The position numbers and the translations under genes were made by a program. A DNA stretch of 64,000 bases from Brevibacillus antibioticus (GTDB taxonomy: Bacteria > Bacillota > Bacilli > Brevibacillales > Brevibacillaceae), in NCBI RefSeq assembly GCF_005217615.1, contig NZ_SZNK01000001.1, positions 5,393,001 to 5,457,000 of the forward strand, written 5' to 3'. Numbering within the stretch: position 1 is the first letter of the stretch; each line of letters begins with the position of its first letter. The notes beneath the pieces were generated by a model, which ran no database searches, was not told the DNA's origin, and saw nothing but the letters and a program-made list of their open reading frames with translations. Positions 1 to 9,134 of this stretch are shown piece after piece.

Positions 1-1
1 C

Positions 2-208
2 AATGGGATGGGCCACGATTACCGTCCAGATGAGATCAAGCTGACGATTGCTGATGCAAATGGTGATCTGGTAGCAACAGGCGTGCTGAACGCAAGCGGC
101 ATAAATGTGAAGCCGGGTTACAGCCGTCCGTGGCTGATTGTATTCCCGCCAAATTTAGTGAAAAAGCCTGATGCCGACCTGAAAAGATGGACGCTTGAGG
201 TAGAATAG
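2..208 (+). CDS. C-terminal end of an S-layer assembly (SLAP) domain protein, partial
   Basis: The reading frame is open from the left edge and stops at 206-208, so only the last 68 residues are seen and the true start lies outside. The segment reads as a compact beta-rich domain end (EIKLTIADANGDLVATGVL, then a P-G-Y-SRPW-LIVFPP stretch). It resembles the end of the SLAP-type domains in the next gene, which has a comparable VWVFDIPF element. The gap to that gene is 40 bp, so the two are probably co-transcribed. The family assignment rests on this resemblance and on the neighbour and is tentative. Confidence 0.55.
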   Translation, partial: NGMGHDYRPDEIKLTIADANGDLVATGVLNASGINVKPGYSRPWLIVFPPNLVKKPDADLKRWTLEVE

Positions 209-248
209 AGCGCAATACTTTTGAGTGTGGGAAAGAGGAGGTTGACTT

Positions 249-1244
249 ATGAGTTGGTTATTGGAAAATTGGTTTGGTTCCAAGGAGAGCTTGGAGCAAG
301 TACGCGAAGATATTCATGAGAATCTTCATAAAGAGTTTTATTTGGGTGTATCCGGATTAGAGGATCCGCAGCAATCTGCGAACCGTGTAGAATCCAAGGA
401 ATTGTTTTTGGTGCTGAACGGTCCGTGGGATGATCAATTGGACGAAGCGGATCATGAGCTCTTGCAGTACGCGCATGATGAAATGCCTCCGGTTGTTCGT
501 AACGAAGTCGGTATCATTCCATTCTTTACACAAGTCACCAATGAGGGTTACTTGGTTCTTACCTACGTTCGCAATGCGACTGACCGCAGCATTTTGCTGC
601 AAAAGCTTCCGTTGTCTTTGGTGACGGAGGATGGAGAGGAAGTCGCGAGCAAGACTTTTGATCTGATCACATCTGGTCCAGTGATGGAAATGGCCAGCCG
701 TCCGATGGAATTCATGTTCCGCTGGGATGAGTTCGACCGTATTCCTGAAAAAGAGGTTCCTCTGAAGCTGACCTATTTCAAGCCGAAAAAGCACAAAGCA
801 GAAGAGAATCAAAACTATAATTTGGGTCTGAGTGCAGATGAGTCCAAGCAATACATGCAGCAGGCAGCAGAGAAGGCTCCGATTGTAGAGGGCGAAGTAG
901 ATTTGCAAGTCCTCGACATCAAGCCAGGTGAAGATAACGGCCTGAAAGTCATCGTTGCTTTCCGTAATGGTTTGGCAAAACGTCTGGAGTTTACCGAAGT
1001 GCCGATTATCGTTCATGATAAGGATGGCGATACCGTAGCGCGTGTACACTTCACCTTGGAAAACATGAAGGTAGAAGCAAGTAGCCATCGTGTATGGGTA
1101 TTTGATATTCCGTTCTCCTCCATTAAAAAGGAAGAGGTAAATCTGGCGGAACTGACTGCATTTATTCCGAAAGCACAGCAAAGAAAAAAAGAAAAAGCTC
1201 AGGTAGCACCTGAAGTGGAAGACAATAAAGGTTTGTTACAGTAA
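249..1244 (+). CDS. Accessory Sec system S-layer assembly protein (SLAP family)
   Basis: 331 residues, no signal peptide and no membrane segment, so it should act in the cytoplasm. It has an N-terminal helical part, then two SLAP-like beta domains at about residues 50-180 and 215-310. They are separated by a charged linker containing PKKHKAEE; the tail is lysine-rich. Proteins of this family in S-layer-forming Bacillales lie next to secA2/csaB and help export S-layer proteins through the accessory SecA2 route; that role is taken from the family. The start at 249 follows AGAGGAGG with good spacing. The next gene encodes an SLH-anchored exported protease, a plausible client. A hairpin with a T-run follows the stop. 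Confidence 0.8.
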   Translation: MSWLLENWFGSKESLEQVREDIHENLHKEFYLGVSGLEDPQQSANRVESKELFLVLNGPWDDQLDEADHELLQYAHDEMPPVVRNEVGIIPFFTQVTNEGYLVLTYVRNATDRSILLQKLPLSLVTEDGEEVASKTFDLITSGPVMEMASRPMEFMFRWDEFDRIPEKEVPLKLTYFKPKKHKAEENQNYNLGLSADESKQYMQQAAEKAPIVEGEVDLQVLDIKPGEDNGLKVIVAFRNGLAKRLEFTEVPIIVHDKDGDTVARVHFTLENMKVEASSHRVWVFDIPFSSIKKEEVNLAELTAFIPKAQQRKKEKAQVAPEVEDNKGLLQ

Positions 1245-1248
1245 GGAG

Positions 1249-1284
1249 AAAGCCCTTTTTGCCCATGGTGAAAAGGGTTTTGTA
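1249..1284 (+). terminator. Rho-independent terminator after the SLAP gene
   Basis: AAGCCCTTTT and AAAAGGGTTT form a stem (one G-U pair) around a short loop, followed by a T-rich end. It begins 5 bp after the stop codon. Confidence 0.7.
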
Positions 1285-1414
1285 CTGTTGTGACGTTCCA
1301 AATAATGGGTGATCAGGGTTGCATGTCTCCCTTTTCATCCGCTATGCTAGGTCGAGAAGATAAATACCTGAATTCCTTTTAGACTGCTCATTTTGCAGGG
1401 GAGAGAAGGAAGGA

Positions 1415-4000
1415 ATGTTTTACATGAGAAAATCAGTGAACATGTCAGTGGCGACTGCGATAAGTGTCGCGCTAGTGATGGCAAACAACCAAACGATCTA
1501 TGCTGCAGCACCACCAGCATCAAATGATTACTATTTAAGTAACCAGCTTCATTTGAGTCAAATTAGAGCTCACCAAGCCTGGTCGGTCGTAAATAGTAAT
1601 GAACAGATTATCATTGCGGTGCTAGATTCCGGTGCGGACTATAAGCATCCTGATTTGAAGGACAACCTTCTGCCAGGTGTGAATCTTGTCAATCCCGGGA
1701 GATCTGCCCAGGACGATAACGGACATGGAACAGAAGTAACTGGTGTACTGGCTGCTAGCGGAAATAACAGTATTGGTGTATCGGGTGTCTTGTGGAATGC
1801 CAAGATTTTGCCGATTAAAATTTTGGCCAAAAACGGAAAAACCGAGAAGGAGATTCTTACAAAGGGCATCCATACCGCCTTGGACCGGGGAGCCAAAGTC
1901 ATCGTCATGTCTCTAAGCAGTATGGCCTATACCAAGGAACTGGCGGATGCTGTGCAACGAGCGGAAAGAAGCGGAGCTGTCCTGATTGCAGCTAGTGGCA
2001 ATGAGAGTAGCCGTGTGGCTTATCCGGCTGCTTATCCCACGGTAGTAGCGGTAGGGGCTGTAAGGAGTAACAATGAAGTGCTGTATCAAAGCAATACAGG
2101 GCCTGAACTGAACCTGGTAGCTCCTGGTTTCAATGTTTATACGACCAAGCTTGGGGGGAAATATGGTTCTTTTAGTGGTACTTCGGCAGCGGCACCACAA
2201 GTAGCAGGTGCAGCGGCGCTCATACTAGCCCGTTATCCCAAACTGAGTCCATTTGATGTAAGACAATTGCTTTATCAAACGGCTACGGATTTAGGGGAAA
2301 AGGGGTGGGACCGAAAAACGGGATACGGGTTGTTAAATGTCGACAAGGCAGTTCGAACGCCCTTATCCTATGACTTTTTAGAGCCGAATAATCAGACGTA
2401 CTCAGCCAAAGCGTTCCCGATCGAGTCACAGATACGTGGGAATTTGGGGCCAAAAGACACGGTAGACTGGCTGAAGATGGACATCCCGTACGATGGGAAG
2501 GTCAGCTTTACAGCGACAGTAACTTCAGGTATTTCTTCAGCGATGGCAGCTACCTTTTACCCAGAGAATCGTCAGCCGATTACGCAGTACATCGGGAATG
2601 GGGATACGATAACGGTTCCGGTCAAGGCAGGAAGAATGAATATCCGTTTAATGCGTAACGGAGGGGTCAACAACTCTTTTACCTATGTGCTGACGAGTAA
2701 GTTTACCATCAATCCAGACCGTAACGAACCGAATGATACGCAAGAGACGGCAAGGCCGCTCGTAGGTAACGAAATCAGTGTAACAGGCAATTTTCACGAT
2801 GAAGGGGATCAGGATTGGTTTTCCTACTATGTTCGTGAATACGGGCATTTGGATGTCTCCGTTAGTCCTGATAACAAGCGTGTCGATCTATTGCTGAGTA
2901 TCGGTAAACAAGAGCTCGGAAAAAAGGTGGTTGTCTGGGACCCTATCTACGATAACGGAAATATAGACAATCCGACAGAGCGCGTCCAAAAAGAAGTGTC
3001 ACCAGGCAAGTATTACATCCGTGTGAGTGAGTACAATCGCAATGCGGTGAATGGCGAATATCAGCTGGATCTAGGATACACGCCGGTAAAGAAAGATTTT
3101 AATGAGCCAAATGACACCTATCAAAAAGCGTCTCCGTTAAGCGGTGGGACAATGATGTCAGGCACGATACCGATAGCTACTGATTCCGACTGGTTCCAAT
3201 TTACTGTGAATAATGAATCGTATGTGACGTTCCGAGCGCCGTACATTCCTGTCGATAGCGGCTTTCGTTTCGCGCTCTACAGAGATCAAAACATGGACTA
3301 TGCGCTTGCTTCGACGAATGAGGTAGCGGAGCTGTCAAAGCAAGGGAACGATATTATCGGTTTGCGTTTGCAACCAGGAAAATATTATGTACGTCTTAAT
3401 AGTGGTACTGCGTTCAAATATGAATCGTACCGGCTCACGGTGACGCAGCAGAAATTGATAGCGGGCTATCGCGATATTTCGAACCACTGGGCGCGCCAAG
3501 AGATCGTCAGACTTAGCTCTCGCGGTATTGTGAATGGATTTGATGACGCGTCGTTCAAACCGAATCAGGCAGTGACTCGTGCAGAGTTTGCGACGATGTT
3601 GCTTAAATCGATGCGTGCGACCGGATCTAAGGTAGCGCCTACCTACACTGGGAAGACGACCTTCCGGGATATGCAAAAGCGGCACTGGGCGTATCACAAT
3701 CTAGGTGTAGCCTATCAATTGGGAATTTTGCAAGGGTACCCGAAGAATGAAATGAAGCCGGATCAGCCGATATCGCGCGCAGAGATGGCGGTAATGATCG
3801 CACGGGCACGTGATGTTTTGATGTATAACCGTGGTAGCTCAAATTATCAGGATGTGCCAACGAGTCATTGGGCTTCTCCTGCTATTGAGGCTTTGACATC
3901 TAGAAAGTGGCTCAGTGGCTATGGTTCTTCCTTTAAACCAAATGGAAGGGCAACTCGCGCCGAGGTAGTGGTGGTACTTTCCAAAGCGTATCAACTATAA
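1415..4000 (+). CDS. Exported subtilisin-like serine protease with three C-terminal SLH domains
   Basis: 861 residues. An N-terminal signal peptide (MRKSVNMSVATAISVALVM core) ends near the Ala-rich site at about 31. The S8 peptidase domain carries the triad Asp71 (AVLDSGADYKHPD), His104 (NGHGTEVTG) and Ser257 (GTSAAAPQVAG), with Asn196 as the oxyanion residue. There follow three pre-peptidase-C-like beta domains, each opening with an EPN(N/D)T motif (about 340-440, 450-560, 570-680). Three S-layer homology domains follow at about 690-861 (HWARQEI, HWAYHNL, HWASPAI, each with a TRAE or SRAE end). SLH domains bind pyruvylated secondary cell-wall polymer, so the enzyme is probably displayed on the wall or in the S-layer. 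The start is ATG 1415 after GAGAGAAGGAAGG; ATG 1424 is possible. It may have no true propeptide, as the catalytic domain starts soon after the signal. Confidence 0.92.
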   Translation: MFYMRKSVNMSVATAISVALVMANNQTIYAAAPPASNDYYLSNQLHLSQIRAHQAWSVVNSNEQIIIAVLDSGADYKHPDLKDNLLPGVNLVNPGRSAQDDNGHGTEVTGVLAASGNNSIGVSGVLWNAKILPIKILAKNGKTEKEILTKGIHTALDRGAKVIVMSLSSMAYTKELADAVQRAERSGAVLIAASGNESSRVAYPAAYPTVVAVGAVRSNNEVLYQSNTGPELNLVAPGFNVYTTKLGGKYGSFSGTSAAAPQVAGAAALILARYPKLSPFDVRQLLYQTATDLGEKGWDRKTGYGLLNVDKAVRTPLSYDFLEPNNQTYSAKAFPIESQIRGNLGPKDTVDWLKMDIPYDGKVSFTATVTSGISSAMAATFYPENRQPITQYIGNGDTITVPVKAGRMNIRLMRNGGVNNSFTYVLTSKFTINPDRNEPNDTQETARPLVGNEISVTGNFHDEGDQDWFSYYVREYGHLDVSVSPDNKRVDLLLSIGKQELGKKVVVWDPIYDNGNIDNPTERVQKEVSPGKYYIRVSEYNRNAVNGEYQLDLGYTPVKKDFNEPNDTYQKASPLSGGTMMSGTIPIATDSDWFQFTVNNESYVTFRAPYIPVDSGFRFALYRDQNMDYALASTNEVAELSKQGNDIIGLRLQPGKYYVRLNSGTAFKYESYRLTVTQQKLIAGYRDISNHWARQEIVRLSSRGIVNGFDDASFKPNQAVTRAEFATMLLKSMRATGSKVAPTYTGKTTFRDMQKRHWAYHNLGVAYQLGILQGYPKNEMKPDQPISRAEMAVMIARARDVLMYNRGSSNYQDVPTSHWASPAIEALTSRKWLSGYGSSFKPNGRATRAEVVVVLSKAYQL

Positions 4001-4015
4001 GTAAAATTTTTCCTA

Positions 4016-4044
4016 TTGACATCTCTGAAAAAAACAATTATTCT
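4016..4044 (+). promoter_or_regulatory. Sigma-A promoter of the metK riboswitch transcript
   Basis: TTGACA at 4016-4021 and TATTCT at 4039-4044 are separated by 17 bp. Transcription would start just before the SAM riboswitch. Confidence 0.75.
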
Positions 4045-4061
4045 ATTATCCGTAATGGATA

Positions 4062-4163
4062 CTCTTATCCAGAGCAGGCGGAGGGACTGGCCCTATGAAG
4101 CCCGGCAACCGATCTTGAGCGGTGCTAACCAGCAGAACGGATATCTGTTCTGGCCGATAAGAG
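4062..4163 (+). promoter_or_regulatory. SAM-I (S-box) riboswitch aptamer
   Basis: The P1 helix is perfect: CTCTTATC (4062-4069) pairs with GATAAGAG (4156-4163). Inside are the S-box core elements: AGAGCAGGCGGAGGGACTGG, a CCCTATGAAGCCCGGCAACC segment and the GGTGCTAACC strand. By family knowledge, S-adenosylmethionine binding stabilises P1 and favours the downstream terminator, which lowers metK expression. Confidence 0.97.
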
Positions 4164-4186
4164 GATGAAGGAAGCAAAAAACGCTC

Positions 4187-4224
4187 AAACCTTTTCCTCC
4201 TAAAAAACGGAAAAGGTTTTTTAT
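4187..4224 (+). terminator. Riboswitch-controlled terminator before metK
   Basis: AAACCTTTTCC (4187-4197) pairs with GGAAAAGGTTT (4209-4219) and is followed by a T-run. It sits about 24 bp after P1 of the SAM-I aptamer and 73 bp before metK, the expected place for the expression platform. Confidence 0.9.
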
Positions 4225-4296
4225 TTGCGTTTACGTAGATAAAATCCTGACTCGGCTACCACACTATTTGTATGAGGTCAAAGGAGGTATTTTCTC

Positions 4297-5502
4297 ATGG
4301 CTTTGCAAAAAGGTCGTCGTCTGTTTACATCCGAATCTGTAACCGAAGGACATCCGGATAAAATTTGTGACCAAATTTCCGACTCCATCTTGGATGCGAT
4401 CCTGTCCAAAGATCCAAACGCTCGCGTAGCTTGCGAAACTTCCGTAACTACTGGTCTGGTTCTCGTAGCAGGTGAAATCACTACAAACACTTATGTGGAT
4501 ATCCAAAAGCTCGTTCGTGAAACCATTCGTGAAATCGGTTATGACCGTGCGAAATTCGGTTTTGACGCTGACACTTGCGGTGTTATTACTGCAATTGGCG
4601 AGCAGTCCGCTGACATTGCACTTGGTGTAGACCAAGCATTAGAAGCACGCGAAGGCAAAATGACTGACGCTGAGATCGAAGCAATTGGTGCTGGTGACCA
4701 AGGTTTGATGTTTGGTTTTGCTTGCAATGAAACACCTGAGCTGATGCCACTGCCGATCAGCATGTCTCACCAGTTGGCTCGTCGTTTGACTGAAGTACGT
4801 AAAAACGGAACACTTGCTTACCTCCGTCCTGACGGAAAAACACAAGTAACGGTTGAGTACGATGGCGACAAACCAGTTCGTATTGATACAATTGTTATTT
4901 CTACGCAACATGCTCCTGAAACAACATTGGAGCAAATCAAGCAAGATCTGGTTGAACACGTAATCAAACCAGTTGTTCCAGCTGAACTGTTGGACGCTGA
5001 AACCAAATACTTCATCAACCCAACTGGCCGTTTCGTAATTGGCGGACCACAAGGGGATGCTGGCTTGACTGGCCGCAAAATCATCGTAGATACTTACGGC
5101 GGTTATGCTCGTCATGGCGGCGGTGCGTTCTCCGGTAAAGATCCAACTAAAGTTGACCGTTCCGGTGCTTACGCAGCTCGTTATGTAGCGAAAAACATCG
5201 TGGCTGCTGGTCTCGCAGACAAATGCGAAGTGCAAGTTGCTTACGCAATTGGTGTAGCACAACCAGTTTCTATCGCGGTAGATACATTCGGTACAGGTAC
5301 CGTTTCCGAAGAAGATCTAGTGAAATTGGTTCGCAAACACTTTGACCTGCGTCCTGCTGGTATCATCAAGCAGCTCGACCTGCGTCGTCCTATCTACAAA
5401 CAAACAGCTGCATATGGCCACTTCGGACGCAATGACCTGAATGTTCCTTGGGAGCAAACAGACAAGGCAGAAATCCTGAAGCAAGAGGCTGCTCAACTCT
5501 AA
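4297..5502 (+). CDS. metK: S-adenosylmethionine synthetase
   Basis: 401 residues, normal length. It makes SAM from methionine and ATP in the cytoplasm. Visible signatures: the ATP-binding TEGHPDK at residues 16-22, the GAGDQG motif near 127, and the phosphate-binding [19 protein letters not shown] region near 270. The start follows AAAGGAGG. Its leader holds a SAM-I riboswitch, so the enzyme is feedback-controlled by its product. A strong terminator follows, so it is a single-gene unit. Confidence 0.98.
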   Translation: MALQKGRRLFTSESVTEGHPDKICDQISDSILDAILSKDPNARVACETSVTTGLVLVAGEITTNTYVDIQKLVRETIREIGYDRAKFGFDADTCGVITAIGEQSADIALGVDQALEAREGKMTDAEIEAIGAGDQGLMFGFACNETPELMPLPISMSHQLARRLTEVRKNGTLAYLRPDGKTQVTVEYDGDKPVRIDTIVISTQHAPETTLEQIKQDLVEHVIKPVVPAELLDAETKYFINPTGRFVIGGPQGDAGLTGRKIIVDTYGGYARHGGGAFSGKDPTKVDRSGAYAARYVAKNIVAAGLADKCEVQVAYAIGVAQPVSIAVDTFGTGTVSEEDLVKLVRKHFDLRPAGIIKQLDLRRPIYKQTAAYGHFGRNDLNVPWEQTDKAEILKQEAAQL

Positions 5503-5520
5503 TATTCATGAACGACATAA

Positions 5521-5557
5521 AAAGAGCCTGGTGTTGCTACTGGGCTCTTTTTCGTTT
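5521..5557 (+). terminator. Terminator after metK
   Basis: AAAGAGCC (5521-5528) and GGCTCTTT (5543-5550) form a perfect 8-bp stem followed by T residues. Confidence 0.85.
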
Positions 5558-5653
5558 TAGGAGCAGAGTCATCCAATTATTGGATCAATTGTTGCACAGG
5601 AATTTGTAGGACTATGTCGAATCTCCTAGTGAGGAAGTAGAGGAGGGGTTTTT

Positions 5654-6670
5654 TTGCCGAAGAGAAGGCTCTTCCTGATCGTGTTTCTTACTTTTTTGTT
5701 TTTTGTAGTGGCTATTGGGTTGTTAGGCGAATCTTTTCTGGAAAAAAAGAATAAACAAGAAGTGCAACCTTTTCCCCAAGTGGATACGTCTATAAGCATA
5801 AGTGAGACAAAAAATGCTGAGCCAAACGTCACAACAACGGAAGAAGCAACGGTTCAAACGAAAAAGTGGTATACCAATCAGGTTGTTGTTTTGACGTACC
5901 ATCATGTCACCGATCAATCGAATCAGCGGTATGTCATAGCTCCTGATCAATTTGACCGACACATGAAATTTTTGCATGATAACGACCTGAATCCGATTTC
6001 GTTGGAGGAGTTCCAGCGATTTATGGAGACGGGTACCTTACCGACTGAGAATGCTGTTTTGATTACGTTTGACGATGGGTATGAGAGCTACTACAAAGAA
6101 GCATTTCCGATCTTACGTACATACGGCTACCCTTCAGTGAACTTCGCGATTGCGGGGCGCTTAAGAGATGTAGCTGACCGAAAACGGGAGAATATGACGC
6201 CACCACTTACGCGTCAACAAGTTAACGAAATGATTCGTTCGGGACTGGTTAAGATCGGGTCCCATACGTACAGTTTGCATGAAGAAGAAGAACGAAATGA
6301 GTGGGGCGATCTTGGCCCAGAAACAGCGCCAGTCTATCTGAAGGACTTGCAGCGTTTAGAGGACGAGAAAGAGTACAGGGACCGCCTCTATGTGGATTTC
6401 AGTATATCTCGCGTGAGCTTAAGTGAATGGATGAAGCAAGAGATCGACGTCATCTCGTTGCCATTTGGTTACACAAGTCCAATCGTACTGGATACAGCTC
6501 GTCAAGCTGGCTACCACTATGTGTTTACATCCAATCGTGGATTCGTAAAACAGGGAACAGATCCGTTTGCCATTCCACGCAATGACGTGGGTCTGCGAAA
6601 TGTAGAAGAAGAGCACCTCCAACAGTTGTTCACGAAGGCTAAAAATGAGTTTGAAGGAGAGCAATCATGA
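5654..6670 (+). CDS. Membrane-anchored polysaccharide deacetylase family protein
   Basis: 338 residues starting at TTG 5654, chosen because AGAGGAGGGG lies 5-8 bases upstream. An N-terminal membrane segment (about residues 5-25) is followed by a charged Thr/Glu-rich linker, then a NodB-type deacetylase domain. Metal-site motifs are present: TFDDGYES and SHTYSLH (the H-T/S-x-x-x-H pattern), with a late LPFGYTS motif. Such enzymes remove N-acetyl groups from wall or exopolysaccharide sugars; the substrate cannot be told. Its stop overlaps the degS start by 4 bp (ATGA), so it is translationally coupled to degSU. Confidence 0.85.
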   Translation: MPKRRLFLIVFLTFLFFVVAIGLLGESFLEKKNKQEVQPFPQVDTSISISETKNAEPNVTTTEEATVQTKKWYTNQVVVLTYHHVTDQSNQRYVIAPDQFDRHMKFLHDNDLNPISLEEFQRFMETGTLPTENAVLITFDDGYESYYKEAFPILRTYGYPSVNFAIAGRLRDVADRKRENMTPPLTRQQVNEMIRSGLVKIGSHTYSLHEEEERNEWGDLGPETAPVYLKDLQRLEDEKEYRDRLYVDFSISRVSLSEWMKQEIDVISLPFGYTSPIVLDTARQAGYHYVFTSNRGFVKQGTDPFAIPRNDVGLRNVEEEHLQQLFTKAKNEFEGEQS

Positions 6671-7809
6671 ACAAAGCGATAGACATCAGCGTGCTGGACG
6701 GGGTGATCAAGCGGACGATTGAAACCGTAGAAACGAGTAAAACCCAAATATTTGATATAGCTGAAAACGCCAGACAGCATGGCAATTCATTGAAGTTTGA
6801 TTTACATGAGCTTCGACAAGAAATTTCCAAGGTGATTCAAAAAGTCGATGCGCTTGAACTCGCGTATCGTAAATCGCGTAACAAGCTCGTGTTGGTCAGT
6901 CGTAATTTTCATATGTACACGGAGGAAGACATTCGGGTTGCATATGAAGAGGCGAGCCGTATTCAGGTAGAACTGTCTATTTACCGCGAGCGGGAAAATA
7001 ATTTGAAGCGCAGAAGAAATGATTTGGAGCGTCAACTGCGTACCTTGGAAGAAACTATCGTCCGTGCAGAGAAGCTGGTTTCTCAAATGGGCGTCGTGCT
7101 TGGCTATTTAACGGGTGACTTAAGTAAGATAGGCGAGGCGCTGGAATCGGCTAAGCAGCATCAGTTGATGGGCCTAAAGGTAATCCAGGCTCAGGAAGAA
7201 GAGCGTAAGCGTGTCGCGCGCGAGATTCACGACGGTCCAGCTCAATCGATGGCGAATGTCGTGCTGCGTTCGGAAATTGTAGAACGCATGTTGAAGAACG
7301 AACGCATTTTGGAAGCGCAAATGGAACTTCACGAGCTGAAGGAAATGGTACGCTTGAGCTTGGCAGATGTTCGACGTATTATTTTTGATTTGCGTCCAAT
7401 GGCATTAGATGACTTAGGGCTAGTACCTACCTTGCAAAAATATATTCGAACATGCGAAGAGCGTATTCAGTCTTCCATCGATCTGGTAGTATTCGGTGTG
7501 GAGCCTCCTTTGCGCAGTTCGGTAAAGGCTGCGATCTTCCGTTTGGTTCAGGAATGTCTGAACAATGTGGAGAAGCACGCAGGCGCTACGACCGTTCAAG
7601 TGAAGCTGGAATTTGTACAAGATTCGTTAAGCCTTGTCGTCAAAGACGATGGGGTCGGATTTGATCTAGAAAAACGTATGGCGAATGGCAACTCTTTTGG
7701 ACTCTTGGGAATGCGTGAGCGTGTACAGCTCTTAGAGGGCAGTGTCGAGCTGCAATCCGCTCCGGGAGAGGGAACCAAGGTTATATTCCAAATACCGATA
7801 AAATTGTGA
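6667..7809 (+). CDS. degS: Sensor histidine kinase DegS
   Basis: 380 residues, soluble, with no membrane segment. The N-terminal half is a long coiled coil (DegS sensor domain, about 10-170). The HisKA_3 phosphoacceptor His188 lies in RVAREIHDGPAQS, close to the position known in Bacillus DegS. The DLRPMALDDLGL motif and a C-terminal HATPase domain (NNVEKHA, DDGVGFD, GLLGMRER) follow. DegS phosphorylates DegU, which governs exoenzymes, competence, biofilm and motility in relatives. The start overlaps the stop of the deacetylase gene; degU follows after 32 bp. Confidence 0.95.
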   Translation: MNKAIDISVLDGVIKRTIETVETSKTQIFDIAENARQHGNSLKFDLHELRQEISKVIQKVDALELAYRKSRNKLVLVSRNFHMYTEEDIRVAYEEASRIQVELSIYRERENNLKRRRNDLERQLRTLEETIVRAEKLVSQMGVVLGYLTGDLSKIGEALESAKQHQLMGLKVIQAQEEERKRVAREIHDGPAQSMANVVLRSEIVERMLKNERILEAQMELHELKEMVRLSLADVRRIIFDLRPMALDDLGLVPTLQKYIRTCEERIQSSIDLVVFGVEPPLRSSVKAAIFRLVQECLNNVEKHAGATTVQVKLEFVQDSLSLVVKDDGVGFDLEKRMANGNSFGLLGMRERVQLLEGSVELQSAPGEGTKVIFQIPIKL

Positions 7810-7841
7810 CGTGATACGTAAATAGTACTGGGGGATGAACC

Positions 7842-8549
7842 ATGGATAAGAGACAGCAAGAACTCCGCATAGTGATTGTGGATGACCATCAATTATTTCG
7901 CGAAGGCGTAAAGCGAATATTGGAAATGGAAGAAGATTTCAAGGTCGTCGGGGAAGGTGCGGACGGAGGAGAAGCCACAGTATTGGCGGAAGAGCACAAG
8001 CCGGATGTCTTGTTGATGGATATTAATATGCCGAACATAAATGGCGTTTCTGCTGCAGAAAATGTGATTTCGGTAAGTCCTTCTACTCGTGTGATTATGC
8101 TCTCGATTCATGATGATGAAGGATATGTGTATCGTACACTCCGAGCTGGAGCGTCTGGCTACTTGCTGAAGGAAATGGGAACGTCAGACCTCGTTGACGC
8201 TGTGCGTGTAGTGGCGAGTGGTGGTGCATACATACATCCGAAGGTGACGGGCAAGCTGATTGAAGAATTCCGTCGTCTGAGCGAGCAGGAAGGGACGGCA
8301 GAGCGTAGCTTCTCCGTGGATGAATCGCAGTCCATCGATCCAAAAGTGATCGAATCGCTTACCCGTCGCGAGCGGGAAGTATTGCAGCTGATGGCAGAAG
8401 GGAAAAGCAATCGTGCCATTGGGGAATTCTTGTTTATTAGTGAAAAGACGGTTAAAAATCACGTCAGCAGCATTTTGCAAAAGCTCAATGTTCAAGACCG
8501 AACACAAGCTGTTGTCATCTCCATTAAAAACGGCTGGGTGAAATTGTAG
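7842..8549 (+). CDS. degU: Response regulator DegU
   Basis: 235 residues. The N-terminal receiver has VDDHQLF and the phosphorylated Asp60 in LLMDINMPN, with Lys in the YLLKEMG motif. The C-terminal LuxR/NarL-type HTH (about 170-235) has [15 protein letters not shown] and [16 protein letters not shown]. It is partner to the upstream DegS. The start follows TGGGGGATGAACC. In relatives it controls degradative enzymes, competence (comF genes lie just downstream) and flagellar genes. Confidence 0.96.
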   Translation: MDKRQQELRIVIVDDHQLFREGVKRILEMEEDFKVVGEGADGGEATVLAEEHKPDVLLMDINMPNINGVSAAENVISVSPSTRVIMLSIHDDEGYVYRTLRAGASGYLLKEMGTSDLVDAVRVVASGGAYIHPKVTGKLIEEFRRLSEQEGTAERSFSVDESQSIDPKVIESLTRREREVLQLMAEGKSNRAIGEFLFISEKTVKNHVSSILQKLNVQDRTQAVVISIKNGWVKL

Positions 8550-8610
8550 GAAGCGCTTGCTATTTGCACGCTGTTCAAGCCATGCGGCATACCTTGGTAT
8601 AGGAGGAGGT

Positions 8611-8985
8611 ATGACCGTGATGGAAGAGCTGATTGTATGGCTTTTGGCAGCATTTGGCTGCTCCTCTTTGTTGGTAATGATCGCGGAGCGCTGGACCAAT
8701 CGGACGGATAGTGCGAGCGAGCTCCCGCATGAGCATTATCGGTTGCTGGTGCGCAATTCGGAACAGGTGCTGGAACGTGTAGTGAGGAGTCTGCTGTTTC
8801 GCTCGTATTGGAGTGGCAGACCGATCCGAATTACCTTGATAGATGATGGATCTGGCGATGATACGAAACAGATGACAGCCGTCTTGAATCGTTATCCGTA
8901 CGGTTATTGCTTGGGAGACGTACAGGAGGAGATGGCGGCTGAAACCATCGTCATTGATCTGCGGGAGAAAAAAGAGGGAGCATAA
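8611..8985 (+). CDS. Small protein with an N-terminal membrane segment, function unknown
   Basis: About 124 residues from ATG 8611. GTG 8617 or ATG 8620 are equally possible, since the AGGAGGAGGT at 8601-8610 fits all three. One membrane helix (LIVWLLAAFGCSSLLVM) is followed by a soluble part with a pattern like the start of a GT2 nucleotide-sugar binding fold (ITLIDDGSGDDTKQM). It is far too short to be a working glycosyltransferase and lacks the acceptor half. It follows degU by about 60 bp and ends before a terminator, so it is probably in the degSU transcript. I cannot assign a function. Confidence 0.65.
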   Translation: MTVMEELIVWLLAAFGCSSLLVMIAERWTNRTDSASELPHEHYRLLVRNSEQVLERVVRSLLFRSYWSGRPIRITLIDDGSGDDTKQMTAVLNRYPYGYCLGDVQEEMAAETIVIDLREKKEGA

Positions 8986-9010
8986 AGGTTTGCTGAGCGT
9001 AAATATTACG

Positions 9011-9041
9011 AGCTGTCGACAATAGATCGGCGGCTTTTTTA
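9011..9041 (+). terminator. Terminator at the end of the degSU unit
   Basis: AGCTGTCGA (9011-9019) pairs with TCGGCGGCT (9027-9035), with two G-U pairs, followed by six T residues. Confidence 0.75.
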
Positions 9042-9134
9042 TTTCTCTATGATCTGATTCTGGTTCCGAAATTTATTTGCTGGACCAGTCTGTCTTTTTG
9101 CACACTAAGAGCAAGAGTGTGGAGGAGTGAGCGT

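Noticed and set aside
4639..5262. Long minus-strand frame opposite metK
   Set aside because: Shadow of a highly codon-biased gene; no ribosome site and no recognisable domain.
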